NCBI GenBank assembly: GCA_027619415.1
Contig: JAQCFO010000001.1
Coordinates: 62,001 to 126,000, forward strand
Origin: Bacteroidota bacterium
Lineage (GTDB): Bacteria > Bacteroidota > Bacteroidia > Flavobacteriales > Flavobacteriaceae
DNA length: 64,000 bases
Direction: 5' to 3'
In this document: positions 37,217 through 44,210 of the stretch, in pieces
How the letters are laid out: each line of letters begins with the position of its first letter
Position numbering within the stretch: the first letter of the stretch is position 1
The notes under the pieces: generated by a model
Seen by the model: the letters and a program-made list of their open reading frames with translations, nothing else
What the model was told of the DNA's origin: nothing
Database searches by the model: none
Translations under genes and position numbers: made by a program

Positions 37217-37788
37217 TTTTCTATTCTTTTAATTAAGGGAAGTTCTATAGAATCTAAGTTGATATATACTTCTTTATCGGGGTTATATAATCTTAAAGTA
37301 ATATGAAATTGTTTTTCATTTCCAGAGGGCAACCAATTTGAATTCTTTCTTGAAGAGGATATGGTTATTGGATAATTTTTTTCAAAATTTTCTTTATTAA
37401 TAGTATAAACATCAGTTTTGTTATTTACTAGATAATAATCCTCGCCATATAATGTGTAACTCCAATACCTGCCAGCTGGGGGATTTCCAGTTATTTCATA
37501 ATCGAAATCAGAGGATAAATTTTTACCCATGTTATCTTTACTTGACAAGAAATAAATAGCTTCTTTTTCATCAAGAGCAAAAACACCAATTCTAGAGACG
37601 TATGCTCTTTGGAAATTGTTTTGTAAATCCATATTGGGATTTACAATCCAGTTTCCGTTTTTTATTGAGAATTCGTTATTCTGTACTGAGGAATTAATAT
37701 TTGAAACAGCTACAAATATTCCAATTAAAAATGAAACTATAATTAGCGTTGGTATTATTATAAGTTTGATTTTAAACAAGGATTTCAT
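37213..37788 (-). CDS. DUF1214-family membrane-anchored protein
   Basis: A 191-residue protein with one N-terminal helix (about 8-28) and a DUF1214 domain: PPAGRYWSYTLYGEDYYLV, the NSNWLPSGN segment and HITLRLYNPDKEVY are typical. It should sit in the periplasm, tethered to the inner membrane. It precedes the DUF1254 gene with a four-base overlap, so the pair is translationally coupled. Such pairs occur next to catabolic genes in other phyla, but no reaction is established to my knowledge. Confidence 0.83.
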   Translation of the reverse strand: MKSLFKIKLIIIPTLIIVSFLIGIFVAVSNINSSVQNNEFSIKNGNWIVNPNMDLQNNFQRAYVSRIGVFALDEKEAIYFLSSKDNMGKNLSSDFDYEITGNPPAGRYWSYTLYGEDYYLVNNKTDVYTINKENFEKNYPITISSSRKNSNWLPSGNEKQFHITLRLYNPDKEVYINLDSIELPLIKRIEK

Positions 37789-37790
37789 TT

Positions 37791-38840
37791 CTATTTAACT
37801 ATAAATTTATCACCATCATTTGCTAAGTAAATTTTTCCTTGAAAGCCTTTAGTTTCCTTTTTATATAAATTTTTGATAACAATGTTATCAGGTGCAGGAA
37901 TCAAATGAGTCAATATGAGTGTTTTTACATTTGCTTTATTAGCCAGTTTGATGATTTCTTTTGGACTAGCATGATAATCTTGAATGTCAGTGACAATACG
38001 AGAATTTCTTTTCATTGATTTATTATCAAGAATTGTAGCTGTTTTTTTTAATAAAGAATTTAGAATTACCTCGTGAATTAATAAATCAGCATTTTCAGCC
38101 ATTTCAAAAACAACTTTGTTTGCTTTAGTATCTCCACTTATAACGATTTTTTTGTTATTGAATTCAATCGAGTATCCAACTGCTGGAATAACCGGATAAT
38201 GATCAACATTAAAAGCGGTTATTTTTACTCCATCTTTATTATAAATAATTTGTTTGTCTAAATTTTCAAATTCATTAGGAATTCCTAATGCATATTTAGT
38301 ATTCATTAATTCTGGACCGTGATGATCAACTCTATATTTATTTTCTAATTTTAAAAAGGATTTATTACTATCTAATATTTCTTTAAGACCAGTAGGCCCA
38401 TAAACATTCAAATCTTGATTTCTACCCAAAACCCAGGATCTATTAATCATATAAGGAAGGTCTATATAATGATCTGAATGATAGTGAGTGATAAAAATAC
38501 CATCTAATTGATTTAATGGTAAATTCATATTCTCAGCCTTTTGGACAACGCCATCGCCAACATCAAAAAGGAAAAATTTTTCATTTAGAAATACTGCTGT
38601 TCCAGAATTTGCTCTTTGAGCGCCTAAAGGGGAGCCTGTTCCTATTGTGAAGACAGCAATTTCATCTTTTTTGAAGTTAAATCTGTTTTGATTTTTATCT
38701 ATGTTGTAATTAATTAAGTAAGTTGAAAATTTTTCAGGAAAAAAACTAATAATAGAAATAGATAGAAATATTGAAAACAATAAAAGCGAGAAACTTAATT
38801 TTTTTTTCATTGTTAAATTTTCATTAATTTTTTCGCCCAA
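37791..38840 (-). CDS. MBL-fold metallohydrolase, exported or membrane-anchored
   Basis: A 349-residue metallo-beta-lactamase-fold hydrolase. An N-terminal hydrophobic segment (about 13-29) suggests export or anchoring. The zinc motif is THYHSDHYIDLP, followed by SGDTKANKV with the bridging Asp, and HEVIL and LTHLIP carry the later histidines. It resembles the RNase Z/arylsulfatase branch, where secreted members hydrolyse phosphate or sulfate esters. With two sulfatases on the island, an alkyl or aryl sulfatase role is attractive but not shown. The start overlaps the SDR before it by 28 bases. Confidence 0.85.
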   Translation of the reverse strand: MGEKINENLTMKKKLSFSLLLFSIFLSISIISFFPEKFSTYLINYNIDKNQNRFNFKKDEIAVFTIGTGSPLGAQRANSGTAVFLNEKFFLFDVGDGVVQKAENMNLPLNQLDGIFITHYHSDHYIDLPYMINRSWVLGRNQDLNVYGPTGLKEILDSNKSFLKLENKYRVDHHGPELMNTKYALGIPNEFENLDKQIIYNKDGVKITAFNVDHYPVIPAVGYSIEFNNKKIVISGDTKANKVVFEMAENADLLIHEVILNSLLKKTATILDNKSMKRNSRIVTDIQDYHASPKEIIKLANKANVKTLILTHLIPAPDNIVIKNLYKKETKGFQGKIYLANDGDKFIVK

Positions 38841-39628
38841 TTAACTAGGTATTTCATTGATAGTCTGTGTGAAAATCTTGAAAGGAAATATATGAATTTA
38901 GCGTCTGGCCCAATAACTATTCTAGTTTTCTTTTTTTGGATAGCATAAATAATTTTATCTGCAGTTTGATCAGCAGTTGTTGGAAAATGAGCATCAAGTT
39001 TTTTTAACTGTTCTTCACTTAAGTTTTGACCTTCAATATTTCTAACGATATTAGTTTTAATTCCGCCTGGATGAACACATGTTACAATAACTCCTGTTTT
39101 GTTGCATAATTCTTCTGCTGCTAAAGCTTCACTAAATCCTCTTATAGCAAATTTGGAGGTGCTGTAAACCGATTGATATGGAGTTCCTAAAACCCCCATG
39201 ATACTGGAAAGATTTACAACACTTGATTCCTTTTGTTTTCTTAGTTCTGGTAAAAAAGCTAAGGTTCCATAAATCATTCCCCATAAATTAACTCCTAGGA
39301 CTTTATTGTAAGCCTCCATAGTTGTTTCTGATGCAGAAGAATTTCCGTTAGTTATTCCTGCATTATTAATAACAATATCTACTTTTTTATAATGTTGAAT
39401 TACATTTTTTGCAAATTGATCAAAATCCTCTTTATTAGATACATCAAATATCTCAGTATATATTTCACTTTTGGATCCGATTAACTTAATAGTTTCTTTA
39501 AGTGCATTTTCATTAAAATCGTTTAATGCTAATTTAGCTCCATTTTGGTATAATTTTATCGCAAGAGATCTTCCTATTCCTGATCCTGCTCCAGTAATAA
39601 CAACTATTTTATTTTTTATTTTTTTCAT
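38813..39628 (-). CDS. Short-chain dehydrogenase/reductase
   Basis: A 271-residue SDR with TGAGSGIGRS, NNAGITN, a catalytic serine in NLSSIMG, YSTSK, and HPGGIKTN after it. The ALNDF segment after strand 2 favours NAD(H). The C terminus is longer than in the FabG type and ends in a basic, hydrophobic stretch (YFLSRFSHRLSMKYLVNWAKKLMKI). That stretch might touch the membrane, as in retinol- or steroid-type SDRs. It lies between the sterol-desaturase-family gene and the MBL-fold gene. Confidence 0.9.
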   Translation of the reverse strand: MKKIKNKIVVITGAGSGIGRSLAIKLYQNGAKLALNDFNENALKETIKLIGSKSEIYTEIFDVSNKEDFDQFAKNVIQHYKKVDIVINNAGITNGNSSASETTMEAYNKVLGVNLWGMIYGTLAFLPELRKQKESSVVNLSSIMGVLGTPYQSVYSTSKFAIRGFSEALAAEELCNKTGVIVTCVHPGGIKTNIVRNIEGQNLSEEQLKKLDAHFPTTADQTADKIIYAIQKKKTRIVIGPDAKFIYFLSRFSHRLSMKYLVNWAKKLMKI

Positions 39629-39635
39629 ATATTTT

Positions 39636-40517
39636 TTAAGAATCGTAGTCTTTATAGTCTTTCGAAGGATCGAAATCCATATCCGTTTTAACTGAACTTA
39701 ATTCACTTCTTGAATCTTTAGATCTAATAATCGGAAATAATAATTGAACATACCAAGGTTCTTTCATTTTGTTCCAGGCACCAAATTTTGTAGGATATTT
39801 TCTAGTTATTTTAGCAGTTCCAAATAAAATATCCCAAAAAAATAATAAATTACCATAGTTTCCATTAGGATTAGATACTCCATCCTTAGAAGTTAAACCA
39901 TGGTGAGCGTAATGTGTACAAGGAGTGGAGATGGTTCGTTCAACTATCCAAGCCAGTGGGTGTAAAATCTTGTATTTATATAAAAATCTATCCCATCTAA
40001 TTTCACTATGAGCAAGTAAGATAATAGTCATTTTTACAGGTAAATAATATAAATAAACTTCTGTCATACCTACATAGATTAAAAGCGCAGAAAACCAGAT
40101 TCCTGGCATAAATGCATAATATAAAACAGCATTTCTATAAGTCACTAAAACACCCATTTCTTCAACAACATGATGAGGGCGGTGAAGCTTCCACATAAAT
40201 GAATTTTCATGTGAGAGTCTATGCCATAAATATTGAGTAAGATCATCTAAGATTATAAAAGCTAAAATATGCCATAAAAAAAATGCATTTATAAAATAGT
40301 CTTCAAAAGAAGGGAACCAAAAATTCATTGTAAATAAAACAAAAACTAGAATGGCTGGTTGAATTAACGTAGGCAAAACAGTCAGGGAGATAAGTTCAAT
40401 AGTTAGATCGTTTTTAGACCTTTTGTCATTAAAGTATAATCCGCCAAATGATTCAATGACACCTAAACTTACTAGTATAATTAAAGGGATTAACTTACTA
40501 ATGCTTTCATTTTCCAT
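39636..40517 (-). CDS. Fatty acid hydroxylase/sterol desaturase superfamily di-iron membrane protein
   Basis: A 293-residue polytopic protein with the eight-histidine pattern of this family: HRLSH (HX3H), HRPHH (HX2HH) and HYAHH near the C-terminal side. Four or more membrane helices surround it. Members insert hydroxyl groups or double bonds into lipids, sterols or carotenoids using O2. It is the first gene of the 40517-36701 unit, and an operator copy lies 12 bases before the start. It is probably an early oxidation step on a hydrophobic island substrate. Confidence 0.9.
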   Translation of the reverse strand: MENESISKLIPLIILVSLGVIESFGGLYFNDKRSKNDLTIELISLTVLPTLIQPAILVFVLFTMNFWFPSFEDYFINAFFLWHILAFIILDDLTQYLWHRLSHENSFMWKLHRPHHVVEEMGVLVTYRNAVLYYAFMPGIWFSALLIYVGMTEVYLYYLPVKMTIILLAHSEIRWDRFLYKYKILHPLAWIVERTISTPCTHYAHHGLTSKDGVSNPNGNYGNLLFFWDILFGTAKITRKYPTKFGAWNKMKEPWYVQLLFPIIRSKDSRSELSSVKTDMDFDPSKDYKDYDS

Positions 40518-40529
40518 AGTCGATTAAAA

Positions 40530-40547
40530 ATAGTAAATAAATACTAA
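40530..40547. promoter_or_regulatory. Palindromic operator, variant copy 3
   Basis: ATAGTAA-N4-ATACTAA matches the TTAGTAT-N4-ATACTAA palindrome at 12 of 14 positions, with one perfect half. It sits 12 bases upstream of the desaturase-family gene on the minus strand. Confidence 0.55.
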
Positions 40548-40595
40548 TTAAATTAAGGGTGATTTTAAATTAGTTTAATTTAAATAACAATCAGT

Positions 40596-41780
40596 TTAAA
40601 CCCTCTCAATTACAATTGAACTAGCACCACCACCACCATTACAAATTACGGCACATCCTACAGACGCATCTTTAGTTTGCAATACATTATTTAGTGTGGT
40701 TACTATTCTAGCGCCTGAAGCACCTAATGGATGGCCTAATGAAACTGCTCCTCCGTGAACGTTTACTTTATTAATATCGATATCTAATATTTTATTAAAG
40801 GCTAATGGAACGACAGAAAAGGCTTCATTTACTTCGAAAAAATCAACATCATTAGTAGACATTTTTGCTAGTTTTAATGCTTTTGGTGCTGCAATGGTTG
40901 GAGCAGTAGTAAACCACTGTGGGGCTTGTGCTGCATCAGCAAAAGACAGTATTTTAGCAATTGGTTTTAAATCAAACTTTTTAACAGCTTCTACACTTGC
41001 TAAAATTAATGCAGAAGCTCCGTCATTAATAGTAGAAGCATTAGCGGCAGTTACTGTTCCGTCTTTAGAAAATGCAGCTCTTAATTGTGGAATTTTTTCA
41101 AATTTTACATTTTTGTATTCTTCATCTTCATCGACAATTATAGGATTTCCTTTTCGTTGAGGGATAGAAACTCCTATGATTTCTTTTTTAAAAACTCCAC
41201 TTTTAGTAGTTGCTTCAGAATTTTTATAAGACCTAATGGCAAAAGCATCTTGTTCTTCTCTAGAAATATCATATTTTTCTGCTGTTTTGTCTGCAAATAC
41301 TCCCATAGCAATTTCATCGTATGGATCAAGTAATCCGTCTTTGTGTAAGCCGTCAATTAGTTCTGAATTACCATATTTATAGCCAAACCTAGCTTTTGGC
41401 ACGTAGTAAGGGATGTTAGACATGTTTTCCATACCTCCTGCAACTAAAACATCAGCTTGACCTAACATAATGCTTTGAGCAGCAAACATGATTGATTTTA
41501 ATCCAGAAGAACAAACTTTGTTAACTGTTGTGCATGGGACTGAATTAGGAATATTAGCAGCTAAAGCTGATTGTCGAGCTGGTGCTTGACCTAAGTTAGC
41601 AGAGCATACATTTCCCATAAATACTTCATCAATGTTTTTTGAATCTATATTTGCGTTATCTAGAGCTCCTTTAATAGCAATGGAACCTAATTTAGTGGCC
41701 GAAATATTTGCAAAAACACCTCCAAAACTTCCTAATGGTGTTCTGACAGCTGAAACTATATATACTTCTTTTTTAGTCAT
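40596..41780 (-). CDS. Thiolase (acetyl-CoA C-acyltransferase)
   Basis: A 394-residue thiolase. The acyl-accepting cysteine is Cys90 in NKVCSSGLKS. The second block is HGGAVSLGHPLGASGAR with the active His, and ICNGGGGASS has the second Cys. All three catalytic residues are present. It cleaves 3-oxoacyl-CoA or condenses acetyl-CoA. The gene is divergent from the isovaleryl-CoA-dehydrogenase-like gene. It is not preceded by the TTAGTAT operator; its promoter region instead holds two other inverted repeats. Confidence 0.95.
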   Translation of the reverse strand: MTKKEVYIVSAVRTPLGSFGGVFANISATKLGSIAIKGALDNANIDSKNIDEVFMGNVCSANLGQAPARQSALAANIPNSVPCTTVNKVCSSGLKSIMFAAQSIMLGQADVLVAGGMENMSNIPYYVPKARFGYKYGNSELIDGLHKDGLLDPYDEIAMGVFADKTAEKYDISREEQDAFAIRSYKNSEATTKSGVFKKEIIGVSIPQRKGNPIIVDEDEEYKNVKFEKIPQLRAAFSKDGTVTAANASTINDGASALILASVEAVKKFDLKPIAKILSFADAAQAPQWFTTAPTIAAPKALKLAKMSTNDVDFFEVNEAFSVVPLAFNKILDIDINKVNVHGGAVSLGHPLGASGARIVTTLNNVLQTKDASVGCAVICNGGGGASSIVIERV

Positions 41781-41836
41781 AGTGTTTTAGATTTTCATTA
41801 AAAATAATTTATTTTATATGAATTAACAATTTAAAA

Positions 41837-41862
41837 CATTAATCAATGTTGTTAATGCAACA
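41837..41862. promoter_or_regulatory. Two interlocking inverted repeats in the thiolase/ACAD divergent promoter
   Basis: CATTAA (41837-41842) pairs with TTAATG (41852-41857), and TGTTG (41847-41851) pairs with CAACA (41858-41862). They lie in the 162-base gap between divergent fatty-acid genes that lack the island palindrome. This could be an operator for a different regulator. Confidence 0.4.
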
Positions 41863-41942
41863 ATTAAATTGTATTTTAAATTAAAATCTTTATTTTTATA
41901 AAAAAATAATCTCCATATTAAACATATAAGAATATTAAATAA

Positions 41943-43124
41943 ATGCAATTAAAAAACACACAATTTGGCTTAAATGAAGAACAGGAAGCTGTATTAGATG
42001 CTGCTGATAAATTTGGGAAAAAAGAATTATATCCGTTAGCTGAAAAAATGGATAATGAAGAGTGGTGGCCAGAGGGTATTTTTAAAAAGATGGGCGATGC
42101 GGGATTAATTGGTTTAACTGTCGGTCCTGAGTTTGGTGGGGCAGGAATGAGTTATATGCAGGCAGGTTTGGTTTGTCAAGCATTTGGTAGATGGAACCAC
42201 GCGATGGCATTAAGTTGGGTTGCTCACGATAATTTATGTTTAGATAATATTTACCGAAATGGTTCACAATATATTAAAGAAAAATTTTTACCTGGACTTT
42301 GCAGTGGAGAATTAGTAGGTGCTTTAGGATTAACGGAACCAGGAGCAGGGTCTGATGCGTTGGGATCAATGCGAACTACAGCAAAAAAAGAAGGAGATTA
42401 TTATATTTTAAATGGTAGTAAAACATACATAACTAACGGTTCAATTGCTGATGTTATTATAGTTTACGCAAAAACAGACATTAACAAAGGCAATAAAGGG
42501 ATTACTGCTTTTGTAGTTGAAACCAATAACCCAGGGTTTATGGTTGTGTCAAAATTAAAGAAAATGGGTTTTAGAGGAAGTCAAACATCAGAATTGTTTT
42601 TTGAAAATTTTAAAGTTTCTGTAAATAATATTTTAGGAAAAGAAGGTCAAGGTCATGTTGTTGCAATGAATGGACTTGATTTTGAACGCGCAATGATAGC
42701 GCCTATTTCTCTTGGAATAAGTGAAAGAGCTTTAGAAATTTCTGTAGAGTATGCTAAAATAAGAGAGCAATTTGGAAAACCTATTTCAAGCTTTCAAATG
42801 ATTCAGTCTAAGTTGGCTGATATGTATACTTGGGTTCAATCTATTAGAGCATTGGTATACGTAGTTTTATCGGAATGCGATGCAATAGATAAGAAAGAAG
42901 GGGGTAGAGGGGCAATTCATATGAACACAGCTGCTTCAGTAATGCATGCTGCTAGTACTTCTAATAGAGTTTTAGATGAGACACTTCAAATTCACGGAGG
43001 AATGGGTTATATGTGGGAAAGTGAAGCCAATCGTTTGTATCGCGCAAATAAATTATTAGAAATTGGAGCGGGGACTACAGAAGTTAGAAAGATGATTATT
43101 AGTAAAGTTCTTCTAGGTCAATAA
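41943..43124 (+). CDS. Isovaleryl-CoA dehydrogenase-like acyl-CoA dehydrogenase
   Basis: A 393-residue flavoenzyme oxidising an acyl-CoA to 2-enoyl-CoA. The segments GALGLTEPGAGSDALG, YILNGSKTYITNG and IHGGMGYMWESEANRLYR and the C-terminal EIGAGTTEVRKM are ACAD signatures. The catalytic Glu is at residue 248 in NGLDFER, the location used by isovaleryl-CoA dehydrogenases and absent at that place in most straight-chain enzymes. So it fits the LiuA/AtuD branch (isovaleryl- or citronellyl-CoA). This suits the carboxylase operon at 53 kb and the HMG-CoA lyase at 11.5 kb. Confidence 0.9.
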   Translation: MQLKNTQFGLNEEQEAVLDAADKFGKKELYPLAEKMDNEEWWPEGIFKKMGDAGLIGLTVGPEFGGAGMSYMQAGLVCQAFGRWNHAMALSWVAHDNLCLDNIYRNGSQYIKEKFLPGLCSGELVGALGLTEPGAGSDALGSMRTTAKKEGDYYILNGSKTYITNGSIADVIIVYAKTDINKGNKGITAFVVETNNPGFMVVSKLKKMGFRGSQTSELFFENFKVSVNNILGKEGQGHVVAMNGLDFERAMIAPISLGISERALEISVEYAKIREQFGKPISSFQMIQSKLADMYTWVQSIRALVYVVLSECDAIDKKEGGRGAIHMNTAASVMHAASTSNRVLDETLQIHGGMGYMWESEANRLYRANKLLEIGAGTTEVRKMIISKVLLGQ

Positions 43125-43129
43125 AAAAA

Positions 43130-44098
43130 TTAACTATATTTTTTCAACATTTCTGTTTGTTCGTTAATTGAATTTGTAAACTCTTCTTTTAATGAATTTA
43201 TTAAATCTTTACAGCTAGGAGAATCCTTTATTGAAGTTACTCCTTGTCCAGCAGACCAAATAGTTTTCCAAGCTTTTGCTTCTGTATCCATTTCTTTGCC
43301 AAAATCTATTTTACCTTTTTTACTCCAAGTTTCTTCAGTAATTCCCATAGCTTCTAAGCTTGGTTTTAAGAAGTTTGCTGCTACTCCAGAAACTGAAGCA
43401 GTATATATAATGTCACTTGCTTTAGAGTTGATAATCATGTCTTTATACTCTTCTTCAGCCATACTTTCTTTAGTGTTTATAAATCTAGTACCCATGTAAG
43501 CTAGATCTGCACCCATTTGTATTGCAGAAGCAATATCTCTTCCACTTGATATACATCCTGAAAGTAAAATTGTTTTTTTGAAAAAAGATCGAACTTCAGA
43601 AATGAAAGGCATAGGGTTAATGGTGCCTCCGTGTCCTCCAGCACCTGCAGCAACTAGTATCAGCCCGTCAACTCCAGCTTCAGATGCTTTTTCTGCATGT
43701 CTTTTTTTAATAACATCATGAAACACCAGTCCTCCATAAGAATGTACTGCATCAACTAGTTGGCTTACTGCTCCTAGTGATGTTATTATAATTGGAACTT
43801 TATGTTTAACACACAGAGCTAAATCAGCCTGAACCCTTGGATTAGTTTGATGAACTATAAGATTTACACCATAAGGAGCTGCTTTTTTTCCAGTTTCTTT
43901 TTCAAATTTATTTAGTTCTGTTTTTATTTCAATTAACCACTCTTCAAAGCCTTCTGAAGTTCTTTGATTTAATGCTGGAAAAGTACCTAAAATCCCATTT
44001 TTACAACATTCTATTACTAATTCTGGCCCTGAAATTAAAAACATTGGTGCTGCAACAGCAGGAATGTTTAATTCATTTATAAATCGTGGTTTACTCAT
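43130..44098 (-). CDS. Nitronate monooxygenase-family flavoprotein (second copy)
   Basis: A 322-residue FMN TIM-barrel protein. VAAPMFLISGPELVIECC opens it, AAGAGGHGGTINP lies in the middle, ILLSGCISSGRDIASA provides the phosphate site, and MGTRFINTKES ends the barrel. It differs clearly from the copy at 28532-29491, so the two probably act on different substrates. It has an operator copy 11 bases before its start and is monocistronic, convergent with the isovaleryl-CoA-dehydrogenase-like gene. As with the other copy, an IpdC-like CoA-thioester role is possible. Confidence 0.88.
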   Translation of the reverse strand: MSKPRFINELNIPAVAAPMFLISGPELVIECCKNGILGTFPALNQRTSEGFEEWLIEIKTELNKFEKETGKKAAPYGVNLIVHQTNPRVQADLALCVKHKVPIIITSLGAVSQLVDAVHSYGGLVFHDVIKKRHAEKASEAGVDGLILVAAGAGGHGGTINPMPFISEVRSFFKKTILLSGCISSGRDIASAIQMGADLAYMGTRFINTKESMAEEEYKDMIINSKASDIIYTASVSGVAANFLKPSLEAMGITEETWSKKGKIDFGKEMDTEAKAWKTIWSAGQGVTSIKDSPSCKDLINSLKEEFTNSINEQTEMLKKYS

Positions 44099-44109
44099 TG
44101 TTTAATTTT

Positions 44110-44127
44110 ATAGTATAAATATCCTAA
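44110..44127. promoter_or_regulatory. Palindromic operator, variant copy 4
   Basis: ATAGTAT-N4-ATCCTAA matches the consensus at 12 of 14 positions with the same 4-base spacer. It lies 11 bases upstream of the NMO-family gene on the minus strand. Confidence 0.5.
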
Positions 44128-44160
44128 TTTATTTTCAATTTTTGAAGATCTTTAACAAAA

Positions 44161-44190
44161 AAAAGAGCAATATTTCTATTGCTCTTTTTT
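44161..44190 (-). terminator. Intrinsic terminator after the TonB receptor gene
   Basis: AGAGCAATA (44164-44172) and TATTGCTCT (44177-44185) form a nine-pair stem with loop TTTC, flanked by A and T runs. It is well placed to end the minus-strand receptor transcript. Confidence 0.85.
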
Positions 44191-44210
44191 TTATAATAAT
44201 TTATTAATTC

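Noticed and set aside
40894-41356. Overlapping opposite-strand frames within the thiolase gene
   Set aside because: They are shadows of a strongly coding gene with all catalytic motifs; composition does not suggest real proteins.
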